This document shows, one piece after another, positions 46,744 to 60,248 of a DNA stretch of 64,000 nucleotides. Source of the DNA: Lentinula raphanica (lineage: Eukaryota > Basidiomycota > Agaricomycetes > Agaricales > Omphalotaceae); the NCBI GenBank assembly GCA_027919835.1, contig JANVFP010000005.1, forward strand, positions 62,001-126,000. The letters run 5' to 3'. A program made the position numbers and the translations under genes. The notes under the pieces were generated by a model. It was not told where the DNA came from. It ran no database searches and saw only the letters and a program-made list of their open reading frames with translations. Numbering within the stretch: the stretch's first letter is position 1; the number at the start of each line of letters is the position of its first letter.

Positions 46744-49370
46744 TCAAGTTTCATGAAAAGTAACCTCCCAGACCTTCACACATGCATCCGCTCCCGAGCT
46801 AACCAATTGCCCTGTCTTCCCTTCGCCACCATCAATCCATAGAACACCATTGACTCCCCTAGGCCCAGCATTTTTTATTGCAATATTCTTCATGGGTTTC
46901 GCGACGCTCCAAATGTATACATGGGTATCAAGGGAACCAGAAGCACAATGCTTGGAGTCAGCCGTCCAAGAAAGCGAGTTCACACGAGCAGAGTGGAAGG
47001 ACCAGCGAGAGGTTATCAACTGTATCGTTTGCGATTTTTGTTTTGAGATTTTGAAATTTGGGTGCAAGATCCCGAATTGGTAGGGAGTGAAGATGCCCAC
47101 AGGCAAAAGATGGACAGATGCGAATGCGTCGTTGATGAAAAATGACAATCAAAGTCAATAGAAGGAGAAAACCGTCTGAGCAGCGACACACGTACCTTTC
47201 TTTCCTGGACATTGAAAAGCGATATGCTACCGCTCGACTAGATACAATTCAGAAGGAAATCTTCGTAACAATTGGAACTGATTAACTCACATCACCTGAA
47301 GCAAGTAGCTTTCCGTCAGGTGAGAACGCCAACACGGACACGACGGCTTTGTTGCCTTGCAGAATGGGGGTGACGTCGTCCTTCAATGTTTTACCGTCCC
47401 ATTGATACAGGTGTACCTTGGAGTCCTACATCAAGACGAAGAGAAGCAAGGCGGTTTTCTAGTGAGTTCCCGTAACGAGATAGTGCGACCCAAGGTGCAA
47501 AACAGGGTTGATCCCGTTATACACCCACAATCTCAAACTCACCTCTCCACCAATTGCAACCAATGAACCTTTTACAGCTACCGCGCTGGGAGTGTATTTC
47601 GTGGGCAAATCAAAGACTTTCTGATTTGACCTGAAAACCTCAACGCTGTTGTTGATTTCCGCTATGAATACCGATCCATCTTCAGCTGCTGCGAGTGATT
47701 TAGGTTGAGAGGAGAGTGAGACGGACGCCGATCTAAAGAGAAATACCCCTTGTATCAGTACTCGGAGGGATTGAAGTATTTTTTGCTAGGACAAACGTGA
47801 ATGAAATTCCATCACTCTCGATTTCCCGAACACGATCATCAAAACCGGTGGAGAAAATACCACTGTTCGCTGTGGGGGAAGAGGCCAAGCCTGTGATCAA
47901 ACTTGTATGATGTACACCTCGTACATGGGTGGACTCTCCCGTTGATTTGGAGTATGAAAGTACTCGGCCATCGGCTGTAGCAGCGAGAAACGTGTCGGAT
48001 GAACTTGGGACGGATGTGATGGCAGTGATGGGTTTTTGAGGGCCCTTTATTCGAAAGGAAACATTGGAATTCACTGTGACAAAACCTCGAGGAAAACTCG
48101 CACCTGAATAATCCGGGAAGGCTTGTCACCCGTTCTGACGTCGAAGATGTTCAAGTCACCGCTCAACGATAAGGAGACTAGATCATGTTCTCCATTCCAG
48201 GTGTTACCAACCTGCTGGAAATCAACTCCGTTTCCGACAACCCAAGTGGTGATTGCTTTCCGAGTTTCGACGTCCCAAAGTTTGACGGTACAATCCGCAG
48301 AAGATGTCGCTAGTGACTTGCTATCTGGACTCCAGGTGCATGCCATGATACTGCCCTTGTGTGGGCTTTCCAGTAGCTCTTCAATCGTGTCGCCAGTTTT
48401 TCCGTCGTAGAGGAATATCTTGTAATCAGAACCGACAGAGGCAAATATTTCCCCTGAAGGCGCGTACCGAACATCTTGTACAAACTTGGTATGGGTTTTG
48501 ATAGACTTATCATACTTGTATGGCACGCCCTGATGGAAGATAATTCCAGTATCGTCTCCGGCGGTAGCAGCTCTAAATGGTCGTTGGTGGCGGATTGATA
48601 CAGCATTGACTGCCTGTGAACAGCGTTATGACCATATGGGCGTAGAAATCCTTCGAACACACCTTGAAATGTCCACTGATCACACCGGTCGAGGTTCCAC
48701 TATCCATCATGAAGGCATGCCCAAATCTATAACATGGGTAGGCACAACTTGAAGCACAACGACAGTTATCCGCAATCACTCACTTGTCTTTCCCATCTCC
48801 GACAGCTATTATCCTCTTACTCTCGCCATCCCATTCTAGATCATTGCTTTCAACGTTGATCGATTGGATCATTCGTTCAAAAAGATCAACATTCAGCAAC
48901 TCACATTCGGCCAGAAATCACTTTGTATTCGCCTTTCAATGTGTGCTCTTCGCCGACGACATCCCATACTCTGACTACTCAGTTCTTGAATGAAGGATTC
49001 GAATGAGACAGATATACTACCATACCTGTTCCTCCAGCGTCTCCAGAGGCGCAATAGTAGCCTGATGGTGAGATACGAGCAACAGAGGCATTTTGTATAT
49101 GTCCATTGTACGAGATTGAGTTTTTGGGGTTCTAATACGGATTCAGACATTCCCCAGAAGAAAGAGAGAGGTGAGCTGACCTTGAGGTCGCGTATCTGTG
49201 AAGATCGGGTTCGTTGTGATGTTGTTTATTCAACTTTCAGCTTTGACACTAACCACAACCGTCTTGCCATTGGCGTACAAGATTCTGTCTTTGCTCGCGC
49301 TCAGCTTCGTCGCGACACCTCTTTCTGTCACCGGATTGGAAGGATAAAGTGCACTTTGCTTGAAGGACAT
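46744..49370 (-). CDS. AIP1: actin-interacting protein 1 (WD40), cofilin cofactor
   Basis: Double beta-propeller protein that helps cofilin take apart actin filaments. Starts MSFKQSALYPSNPVTERGVA, as in family members. Many WD repeats are readable: ARISPSGYYCASGDAGGTVR, VRYAPSGEIFASVGSDYKIF, CTWSPDSKSLATSSADCTVK, LAFSPDGKLLASGD, LSWTADSKHCASGSLDTHVY and the last, QLVSSGADACVKVWEV. Characteristic joins include the region KSIKTHTKFVQDVRYAP and, at the end, VNGVLWIDGG. About ten exons; one intron separates GRIIQ-like IIQ from GPQKPITAITSVPSSS at about 48044-48104. Length (near 600 residues) is normal. Cytoplasmic, at cortical actin patches by family. Confidence 0.93.
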
Positions 49371-50934
49371 GATGGAAACGGTGGTCAAGGAAGAAATCAC
49401 CGAATGCCACCGGCGGTACAACTATTTGTACGCTACGCTTCGACTACGCTTTCAACTACATTTCAATGACTCTTCGACTCTCTTTGACTACGCTTTCTGA
49501 ATCACCCAAAAATCACTTGACACCTGGTCCTCTATGTTGCCTGTCGGTTACAAGACGAAAGACCTTTCAGGACCTTTCCGACTCGATGACTCGGACGACG
49601 TCCATGCACTCCATGTACTGAAGCTGTTCCTATCTAACATTGGTGAGTACATCTCAAACGTGTTCACCGGATTCTGATCGTTCATTACTTGTAACTTGTC
49701 GTTACCGGTTTCCTAGGTGGCACATCTGGGCAAAACTCAACTAAGAGGCAATTCAGCTGCGGTCCTCGTCACATAGAAGCTAGGCGGTCTACACTATGTC
49801 CTACTAGACTCCTAGGTGAAGTTGAGTTTTCACAATCACGGGCCGTACGTTGAGATCGTCCACCAACACACAATTGGTGGTGTTCGATACACGTTGCGAG
49901 ATAGCTTGCATTAGAGGGCGGAACGTTCAGCTATGGACGCGTCGATGAGGCTTGAGAACTGAGCTCCAGTTCAATGAGCTGAAACGGTAAGTTCTACCGT
50001 CAACCTGTTTTGAGATATGTTTATACCAGAACTCGTTTTAACATGCTAGCTCAGGTAACATCGCATTCCACAGGAGGGTCCATCTTCGGCCGATTCTCAT
50101 TATGCTATAAAGGCAACACAACTACATGACAAAATTTCATAGACTCGATCACCTGGTAAATTCTTACTATACGTCCGTATCAAATTTACTCAATCATCGA
50201 GTCTTTTAGCTGGCGGGCTCCTCGTCATGATCATCATTGTTGAACCCACAGTTCACGGATAAGTCCCGTATGTGGCCGGGTCCGTACCGGTTGGTCTATT
50301 TTTGCATGTCAAGCTTTCTCCATCGTGTTCGTCGCCGAAAATTGTTCCAGCAAAACTGTCACTTACACGATGCAACAAACATATATGTATAGATACATGC
50401 CACATATATTTAATCGACGTGAATTTCGCATCCCATATCATTGGTACTCGGTGTTTAACAAGACCACAAACGACCACTGGCATCGTTAAAACTCGAGGGT
50501 TGAGAATATGGTCCAGTAATAGACTCGTACAAAGCTATACCCGTATACGGGTAGACTATCAGAATTGATACCGGTCTGCCAGCCATAGTGCCGAAGAATG
50601 CCCTCCATCCACTCATCCGATAACGGGTGTCAGTCCAGCCTCGCCAAGCTCATGATCTATGTCCTTCCCGGTTTATATCAGCATCCCTCATCGGCCGAAG
50701 GTGTCAGCTAGAGACACGGTAATCGAGATCTGTGCTTCCCCAGCTTGCCCCGCAATTCACGAATTTCGCGAATTCAAATGTAAGAGTTTGCATCAGGATT
50801 TATGGCCTGTTACGTGACTGTACTCGTTTAAATACGGGAGGCCCAGTAAGTGTGCCTTAGGAGTTCGTGCTCCACCCGCCCCCCTCTTGTCTTTCTTTCC
50901 TTTGTTTGCTCTCTTACCTTGTTAACGAACGACA
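49371..50934. other. divergent intergenic region
   Basis: Promoters of AIP1 (minus) and the MFS permease (plus). Repeated short words TACGCTTTC/ACTACGCTTTC lie at about 49430-49500. Frames at 50253-50568 carry no motif. Confidence 0.4.
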
Positions 50935-53354
50935 ATGGTCTCTGACGATAGCAAAGAGTTCAGGGGTGAAGACATGAAGATAGAAGTGGCAACAGAAGAA
51001 CAAGCCTCAGCGGCTGAAACACCCGGGACATGGTTTATGGAAGAGAAAAGGCTTATTCGGAAGCTGGATCGTCGTATCCTGCCCATAGCATGTTTACTTT
51101 ACCTCTTTGCTTGTAAGTTCGCCGTTCTTCATGTTTGTATCCACATTTATCAAACTTTTCCCTCCTATAGATTTGGACCGCTCTAATCTCGGGAATGCTC
51201 GCGTCCTCACTGGTACTCACGATGGCAAACCACCTCTTCCTACCGATGCACTCGGTGGTGACCCCACAGGGATCCTCTTCGATTGGGTGAACTCGGCCTT
51301 CTTCTTTTCCTATGTCAGTACAGATTCATTGCTTGACATTTTAATCGGTTTCTCAAGCTTTCGTCTTCAGATTCTCTGTCAGGTACCGGCTACCGTTCTT
51401 TCCAAACTGGTTGCTCCTCGCATATGGCTGGCTTGTGCTGCTATCGGATGGGGGACCTGCTCAACTCTTATGGTAACGTTTTCGTCCGCACTGTCTGTTA
51501 CGCGGGCTCACGATCACCCTACTCGCTTTGACAGTCCACTGGCTTTGATTTCGGTGGCCTAATGACCACCAGGGTATTTTTGGGCATATTCGAAGCTGGA
51601 TTCGGGCCCGCGATCCCTTTGTATTTCTGTATGCTGACGGTCTTCCTGATACTCCTGATGCTGATTACAATGTATGAACAGCACTCTTCTACACAAAGGA
51701 GGAGATGGGATTACGAGTGAGTCCACCATGTGGTTTCAGCAATCACGATATCTGATATCCACCTTATCTACTTCCAGATGGCTTATTGGTTTGGTTTCGC
51801 AGCCGTAGCTGGCGCATTTGGTGGTATAGTTGCGTTCGGAATACAGAATGCGGTTGTACCCTTCAGCAATTGGCGCCTTTTGTTTATTGTCGAGGTATGG
51901 TATAATAAATTTGCTTTCTAGTTTTACTTACTAAGTTACATGTCGGATATGGCAGGGGTTGCCTGCAGTCTGTCTTGGGATTCTTACATTCTTTTTCCTT
52001 CCGGATAGACCAGAATCCACACACTATCTGAATGAGAGAGAACGAGAAATAGCTCTTGCAAGAATGAACAGGGGGACAAGCGGTGATGTTGGAGCGGTAG
52101 TCACCAAATGTAAGTACTTTCATGACAGTGGGAAGGAACCCTGATGCTCAGCTTCATTATACTCAGCTCATATCACAATGGCATTCCGGGATTGGAGGGT
52201 AGATATTTCCTGCCATGCTGATAGAAGAACGGACTAAACAATCGTTTTCCAGATTTATGTTGGCGGTGTCATCTACTTCGCACTCAATTGCTCTTTGGCG
52301 TCTACTTCTGCTTTCCTTCCTACCATATTGAAAACGTTGGGCTTCAGTAAGTGATCCTCCTACCGCTGAAAAAATTCGATAACACCGTCCAACACAGGTT
52401 CTGCTCGAGTTCAGCTAATGACCGTGCCTCCATACGCTGTGGCTGCGGCTGTCATCGTGTTGGGATCCTGGATATCTGATCGATTGCAAAGCAGAGGTAT
52501 GCTTCGACGTTTTCATCTGTTCTGAAACGTCGTAGCTGATTCCACTATGAAGGTATCCCTATAGCTTTAGCCTCGGTGGTTGCAGGCGTTGGATATTTGT
52601 GAGTTCTTTTCGTTGCTACCAATCAAGATACCAATACTGCGATTGTCAGAATCCTTCTCTTTGTTCCGTCAAACTTACATGCACGATACTTTGCGACATT
52701 CTGCATCACTAGCGGTACCTACACCAGCATTGGTATCATAATCGCTTGGTGTATGAATTTTTGTTCGATCCTTCTTGTTCGCCTCTGAAAATATCACTTT
52801 GATTATAGTCGCCCATAATCTTGGCTCAGAAACCAAGAAAGCCACAGGTATCCCTATGTTCATGGCCATTGGCCAATGCGGCAGCATCCTCGGTTCCCAC
52901 CTTTTCCCTAGCACTGAGGGTCCTCGATACATGTAAGTCATCATGATGCAATGCATGTGCTCTACTAAATCTGCTGCCTTCGTTGTCTGCAAACAGAAAA
53001 GGTTTCGCAGGTGAGCTGATGATGTGTGATAATATCAGAAGACTTGGCTCACATCACAATTTCTATCAGTCTGTTGTGGTCTCGAACTCTTTGGAGCTGT
53101 TTGCGCACTGATAATGACAGTAAGTGATTGGTTTCTTCCTTTCTAGAGAGAACGGGTCACGAACATATTTCCCAGATATCTTACCGTATCGACAACGCTC
53201 GTAGAAATAAACTCTATGGAGTTCCAAAAGAGGATGCTCGGGTGGATGTTGCAGAGCTGGCGGATAAGGTTCGTTCGTCTCGATCATACTACTGAACAAT
53301 CCTCAAAATTATATATACTGTATCTAGGCCCCAACTTTCCGGTACATTATATGA
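50935..53354 (+). CDS. MFS transporter, DAL5/TNA1 (anion:cation symporter) family
   Basis: Plasma-membrane permease of the allantoate/nicotinate class. Cytosolic N-terminus MVSDDSKEFRGEDMKIEVAT leads into EKRLIRKLDRRILPIACLLY (helix 1) and, over an intron, DLDRSNLGNARV, the family's signature after helix 1. Further pieces: FFFSYILCQVPATVL, RVFLGIFEAGFGPAIPLYF, FYTKEEMGLRMAYWFGFAAV, GLPAVCLGILTFFFLPDRPE, WRIYVGGVIYFALNCSLAST, LGSWISDRLQSRGIP, GSHLFPSTEGPRYIKGF. About 12 membrane helices over some 14 exons. The final small exon gives APTFRYII; FRY(I/V) is usual at the C-terminus. Substrate (allantoate, nicotinate, pantothenate or other carboxylate) cannot be told. Confidence 0.92.
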
Positions 53355-53585
53355 GCCAAATGCAATTTTCATGCCTTCGAGAAGCCTAGTAAGGGGGGTG
53401 GTGTCAATTTCATGTTAGCACAGCGAGTTGTATTTATAGCTCTGGAATTGCTCCTGGTTGTGTACATTAGAAATTTAAATGGAATGCACTGAAAAGAGGA
53501 TGTCCATTGTCGACCAGTGAACTTCCTGCTATGTACTCATCAATACCGAGCTAGCCTAAGTTGAAGGTCAAAGCGTCCAATATTG

Positions 53586-53593
53586 CTTATATA
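53586..53593 (+). promoter_or_regulatory. TATA-like element before MAD3
   Basis: TTATATAA about 110 bp upstream of the ATG at 53697. Confidence 0.35.
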
Positions 53594-53696
53594 ATGCCTA
53601 ATGACTCGATCAGGTGATGTTCACGCGTCAGAAATCTTCTTAACTTTGTTCTTCCTCCAGAGTCCAAACACAACATACACACGCTTTGAAAAGGTC

Positions 53697-55101
53697 ATGG
53701 CAACAGAAGACGTATTTAGCAGTGCCTCTACAACAATGGTCGACTGCGATGTACTTGAGGCAGCCAAAGAAAACATCCAACCTCTGGCCACAGGACGCAG
53801 AGTCACTTCGCTCTCCTCCGTTCTAGCCACTCCACATGCTCAAAGGGAATCCAAACTGGCCGCCACCAGACATAGGCTCAGGATGAATGTTGAAATGGCT
53901 TTGGAGGACGAAGAAGATGATCCACTCGAAGCTTACTGGATTTTAGTGAACTGGACGCTCGAGAACTACCCTCAGGGTCACAGTGCAGAGTCCGGATTAT
54001 TGGAACTTTTGGAAGAAGCAACACGTACTCTCAAAGATGATAGAGGTGGGAAATGGAGAGGCGAACTCAAGTACCTCAAGTTATGGATGCTTTACGCCAG
54101 TTTTGTCGAGAATCCTAGCATCATATATCGCTTTCTGCTCGCGAATGAGATTGGGACAGACATAGCGGTGTTATACGAAGAGTATGCTGCTATATTAGAA
54201 CGGGACGGAAGGTGCGTTGTACTCACTCTCTTCTCCTCCATGCACTCATCACTGTACGCAGACGAACAGAAGCAGATGACGTCTACTGCTTGGGTATCGC
54301 ACGAAAAGCTTCGCCCTTGGAGCATCTAAAAAGTCGATACCAGGACTTTCAGAAACGCATGATGTCTTCTGCCTTACCGCAGATTCCCATTGCTTCTGCT
54401 GTGCCACCCACCTCTACTACACGACGAGCTCTTATCACTACTTCTACCGCTGCTGATATACCTCCTGCCCCAAGTGTTCCTCGAACAAGACCGCATGCCA
54501 ATAGGCCAAATGCACCCATCCCGATCTTTGTGGATCCTTCAGGATCCGCCGCTCGATCAGCCGAACTGGAAGTCAATGCTTGGCCAGACATTGGAACACG
54601 CAAATCCAGAATCAAGGAAAACGTACCCGAGAAGAAAAAGATGGCCGGAACAACGGTCAAGCAAGCTGGTAAAACGAAGAGATTGGCGTCTGGTCCAACT
54701 CTCTCCAAAATCATGCCTTACAGAGATCCGGATCCGGAAGAGATGCCACCGCCACCGTTGCCCGCTTCTTCGGTCTCACGAATACCAAGCACACCCGCCA
54801 AAGAAAGTAGCTTCACGCCTTCCGTAGATGATGATTCGAAAGCTGCCATTCCATCTACTCCAAAATTCACGCCTTTCCGCGACGAGGTAAGCCTCAGGAA
54901 CATGCTGAATAAGATGGCTCTGAAGGGATCATCTCTTAGACTGCTGCGTGCATAGCATCTTCGGCCGTACCCGACTCAGTCATGAAGCCCAAGAAGGCTG
55001 TCAGTGTCGTGCAACCACAAACTCCTTCCTCCGAGGCTGAAGCTCTACGGAAAGACCCGCTCAAGAACCATGATAGGTTTAGCCAGGGCCATTCAGATTG
55101 A
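53697..55101 (+). CDS. MAD3: Mad3/BubR1-type spindle checkpoint protein
   Basis: Mitotic checkpoint complex component that blocks Cdc20-APC/C. Exons 53697-54211, 54262-54886 and 54940-55101 sum to 433 codons in frame. KEN box 1 is near residue 25 (AAKENIQPL). The TPR-like Mad3/BUB1 domain follows with DPLEAYWILVNWTLENYPQG, KYLKLWMLYASFVENPSIIY and, over the first intron, RRTEADDVYCLGIARKASPL. KEN box 2 is in SRIKENVPEKK. The rest is Pro/Ser-rich without a kinase domain, so this is Mad3 rather than Bub1. The second intron (53 bp) has a perfect GTAAGC donor and leads to the end EALRKDPLKNHDRFSQG. If retained, translation would stop at 54955. An upstream in-frame ATG at 53601 is less likely because KEN1 sits close to the N-terminus in the family. 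Confidence 0.9.
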
Positions 55102-55790
55102 CGCCAATGAAATGCAAACTCGTACGGCGCTCTCCTCCCGCTATAACAGTGTACTGATTTGCTAGTAGGAAATGATCTATATCTTACGTTTCCTGTAGTC
55201 TGTGGAAGTTGACCTACACATGGTTTCAAGCTGAAGATTTATATGTGAATTCCTCTGGTGTGTATACGATTCCGAGCACGATGGAACCTGAATAAGCCTT
55301 TGAGGCTGTTTGAGGCCGGTACGCGCTTGTTTCATAGCCTCATAGAGGTACATAGGCATTCAGTATTGAATGATATCGTTCTGTTTGTCATGCATCATGG
55401 GATGACTCCTTTCGTGTCCAAGCTCATCCATTGCAGACCATTACTTATTGGCAGATTTGATTATAGCGATATCCCTCCTGGCACAGGAATGAATACTCAG
55501 CTTACACCAATCTCGGGTGAACCAAATGTCAGTTACTAAGAATGTAACGGTCGATAATACGATGCCGATCAGCAAATTATTACCACAAACAGCATGAAGG
55601 CTTGTGAACAAACTCGCGGTACCGGTAACCGGTAAACTCATCAGGATTCAGTACGTACTGAAGTCTTCAATTCTGAGCAAGACTAGAGTACTACCAACTT
55701 GATCATCAACGGGAAGACTGACGGAATGGGGATACTGCAAAGCTATTTATTGGCATACCCAGCGCCTGAAGTCCCACTTGTCCTACCCCA
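55102..55790. other. intergenic, no supported gene
   Basis: 3' flank of MAD3 and promoter of the acetyltransferase, both plus strand. Plus-strand frames near 55258-55539 have no motif. Confidence 0.4.
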
Positions 55791-56850
55791 ATGCACGGTG
55801 ATCACAAGGTTATCACAGACAGCCTATCGCGAGGTTCCTCTACGATTCCCTCCACTGACTTCGTTCGAGTTCGGATATTTCGACAGTCGGACTCAAAAGC
55901 CGTGCGCAGGTTGTTCCTCACTTGTTTGTTGACGGGAGGTAGGTAGCATACACTGATATCCCTATCGTCGAAATTTCGCAATAGCTCTTATCTTACACTA
56001 ATGTTTTCCCCATCCTTCTAGAAGGAGCCCCGACCCGGGCACATCTCGCAGTGACTTTACGATCCCCTGCCTTCCTCAACGCCTTGAAGGTACTCATCGT
56101 CTCCACTGTAATTGCCACAATTACATTCAATGCTGAATCCTCAACGACGAACGGGAAAGGATATCCTGGAATTAGCACAACCAAGGGGATGTCAACTGCG
56201 ATAGCCTTTTCCGCATTGTGTTATCTCTGCTATGCGATATATAGCTCTCTCGGGTTCTATGTTGGATTTGTCCTGACATGCCTCCGAACTGATTTGGTGA
56301 ACATCCGAAAGCACTACAACCTTCGTCCAATTCAGAGTTTGTCCGACAAGATACATGCTAATGAGGAGCCCGAGGGGCTTTTGGACCCTGAACTTGGGCC
56401 AGCAGGTGTAAAAGCGTTCTGGGTTGCGGAGATTGTGTCTTCAGTTACAAACAAAGCGGAAATCGTAGGATGTATCAGTCTTAGTGAGTTTTGTCACGAT
56501 TCCATCCGAAAGCACACGAGGTTTGAACCTTTGTACTATTTGTTTTAGATGATCCTCCCCCTCCTCCGTTCACCGAGCCCAATGATCGTGTTGCGGAGTT
56601 GTGTCGTATGGTGATCTCTCCTTATCACCGTAGAAAGGGTATTGCTGGTGCACTCATCAAAGCGTGCGAGACGCATGCTATGGCGAGCGAATACCAGTTG
56701 TCCGCGATAGTGCTACGAACGACATTTTACCAGCCTCATGCTAGGGAGCTCTATGCAAAACTAGGGTACAGAATTGCCTTAGAAAAAACTATACATTTTG
56801 GGAATGCAGATATCCCTGTATTCCTTTACAGAAAGGAATTAACAAAATAG
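55791..56850 (+). CDS. membrane-anchored GNAT N-acetyltransferase (NAT8-like)
   Basis: Three exons, 55791-55938, 56022-56483 and 56549-56850, give 303 residues with consistent phases. Exon 1 has FVRVRIFRQSDSKAVRRLFL, the usual beta1-alpha1 start of NAT8-like enzymes. Exon 2 holds hydrophobic segments (ALKVLIVSTVIATITF and AIAFSALCYLCYAIYSSLGF), likely a membrane hairpin inserted in the fold, then AGVKAFWVAEIV and AEIVGCISL. Exon 3 carries acetyl-CoA motif A: ELCRMVISPYHRRKGIAGAL, then CETHAMASEYQLSAIVLRTT and YAKLGYRIALEKT. The Q/RxxGxA site is RRKGIA. Substrate unknown; an ER or endomembrane place is inferred from the hairpin. Confidence 0.88.
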
Positions 56851-57233
56851 AGGAATACAATAGAGATCACAGTTATGTAGGACGACACTACATAGGAGAA
56901 AAATTTTTAGATGTTTCTTTTGTTGTAAGCACCAATCTGTGATAGGAGTTAGAGTTTGTTACGCAGTTTGATGCTCAAGGAGTTGGTTCTTCATACTAGT
57001 GGGTGGTTCATACAAAGAATGAAATAACCTACACTACTTGAGGAGGAATGGAGGATGATGATACAGTGGTTCATTAGATTAACTTGGATGAGTGCTCGAT
57101 CTACTAATGGCTGCAAAATGAGATACGGAAAAGTAAATAATGAGTGTCAGGACTCAGAATGAAGGAAACAATGAGATTATACGTAAGGGATGATATGAAG
57201 ACTTAAACGTTCAAAATACACAAGAATCTACTA
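56851..57233. other. convergent intergenic region
   Basis: 3' flanks of the acetyltransferase (plus) and HAPSTR1-like gene (minus). AT-rich, nothing else seen. Confidence 0.5.
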
Positions 57234-58425
57234 TCAGCGCCTCGCAACCCTCTTTCTTTCTCTACCTCCCTGTCCATCTTCCTCAACATCCATCGCTTCT
57301 TGAGCTAAACCGAGATTCACGTTTAAGCCGAGACTATGAGTGCTGTTTCGAGTGCTCCTAGTACGTCTTCTGGAAGATGTATTATGATGACCATGCACTA
57401 TCGAGGGCGAGCCGGTGGGTGTAGAGGCAGAGCTTCCGACTGAAACAGGTGACGCAGACGTTGAGGATGAGTCCAGCATCATCATTACTGCGTGACGCCG
57501 TTTGGCTCCGGCAGTGACGGCAGGTAAGTGTTCAGGATATGTAGACAGTGTCGACAACAAAGGCGGTGAAGAGGACGATGGGAAGGGAGCACGATTGTCG
57601 GGAGTGAAGTTGAACGTCGATGGAGGGTTGTTGGAGAAGAAAGACGGGTCTACAGCGGATACTTGTGGACTGGAAGGTATAGAGGAATCACCCTTGGTCT
57701 GCGTCTGTGTACGAGAGGATTTGTTCTGGATTCGCTGTGATTGCCGCGGCGCTGCGGGAGGTGGTGAAGGCGAATGTGAATCTAGCGTCAGCACAGAGGC
57801 GTGATTGGTTATAGGCTGAATGGAATGAATGAATGAGATGATGCAAATTTACAGGAATTTGATGATCCTACCTGTTCCCTCGTCGATTTATTGTGAATCG
57901 CAGTCTTAGAACCCGTTGAGGGTTTCGGTAACGAGTTGGTCGCCACTCCGGGTGCGGCAGTGTTCGCAGTTGTAGTTCGCTCCTTTTCTCTTTCCCTTTC
58001 TTCTTCTTCGTCTTCTTCTTCTTCCCGGGATTTGATCGCTTCCATACGAGCCTCTATCCAATCCATCACTTTTCCTATGGTCATGCCTTGTGAGGACGAT
58101 GGAGAATCCGAACATGTTCCGGACGAGTTAGCACTCAGCGTATGCTCGATTCCCTCGGCTGAAACGCCTTGCTGAATCATCAGCAAAAGGTCGTTACACG
58201 CACTGGCATAGCCGGCGTTGTATGCTCTCTTTGAGGCGCTTCGAGAGGATCTATATAAAGTGGTGATACTCAACGCTGCAGCTATAGAGAATAAGTCAGA
58301 TTAGATCGTCGAACAGATGAAAGAAAGGCGATGCCTTTGAAATTGTTGAGAAGATCCTTTTCAGCGTTCTGATAGGGACTAGGAAGAGAGCTGGCTAGTG
58401 TGTTGAGATTTAGCGAAGTGTCCAT
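57234..58425 (-). CDS. HAPSTR1/C16orf72-like protein (DUF4588)
   Basis: N-terminal helical domain over three exons: MDTSLNLNTLASSLPSPYQN, DLLNNFK-AAALSITTLYRSS, SKRAYNAGYASACNDLLLMI and VMDWIEARMEAIKSREEEE. The order NNFKAAALSITTLYR...AYNAGY...DLLLMI...WIEARM matches the conserved core of the HAPSTR1 family, whose human member binds the ubiquitin ligase HUWE1 in stress responses. A Glu/Arg run follows, then a long Ser/Pro/Thr-rich tail ending RERKRVARR, which looks like a nuclear localisation signal. Intron 1 (58282-58335) starts with GC: AAAG then GCATCG, needed to give FKAAALS. A second intron lies at about 57810-57870, joining STREQ to PITNHAS. Function in fungi is not established; family call is by pattern. 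Confidence 0.78.
58282..58335 (-). other. apparent GC-AG intron in the HAPSTR1-like gene
   Basis: 54 bp on the minus strand, donor AAAG/GCATCG and acceptor CTATAG, phase 1. Nearby GT donors do not keep the frame. Confidence 0.6.
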
Positions 58426-58908
58426 TGGCGTTGTCAATAGAGCAAGGTGTAGGTCGTGGTAGAGGAGAGTGAGCGAGATAATAAAAGGACCGTCAAGGGT
58501 TGTGATTGCCTGAGAAATTTTCACGTGATCGAAGCGCGTGTACGCGTCAAATCGATTAGCGCCGAGACGCGTCCTACGAGCGACAATATTCTGGAAGCTT
58601 CCAGGATGGGCTCAAGAGTCAACATCCCTCAAGCTGATACTCAGTTCGCAGCCCATTCCGCTGTGCTCACGGATCTACTTACATGGAAATCGAAAAATCG
58701 ACTGGTTGTGATGCGAATAAACGCGGCCCAGTAAAGGCCTAGTAGGAGTTCAGTGGTACCGCTACAATCTTCGAAGAGCGAAAAGTACTCAGAACCCTTT
58801 CCGAAACGATGTAATCGAGTTTGAGAAACAATATTGAGAGTAATCAATAACAAAAGCGTAGTACATAACATGAAAAGTCGTAAAATGCAAATCTTTAATC
58901 TCTACTAT
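58426..58908. other. intergenic, no supported gene
   Basis: 5' flank of the HAPSTR1-like gene and 3' flank of the old yellow enzyme gene. Nothing coding seen. Confidence 0.45.

Positions 58909-60248
<1,340 letters not shown>

Noticed and set aside
53697..55101. BUB1 kinase
   Set aside because: No kinase domain follows; two KEN boxes and the chain end fit Mad3.
58000..58030. CTT microsatellite
   Set aside because: It is the coding strand complement of a Glu-rich run inside the HAPSTR1-like exon, not an independent repeat.
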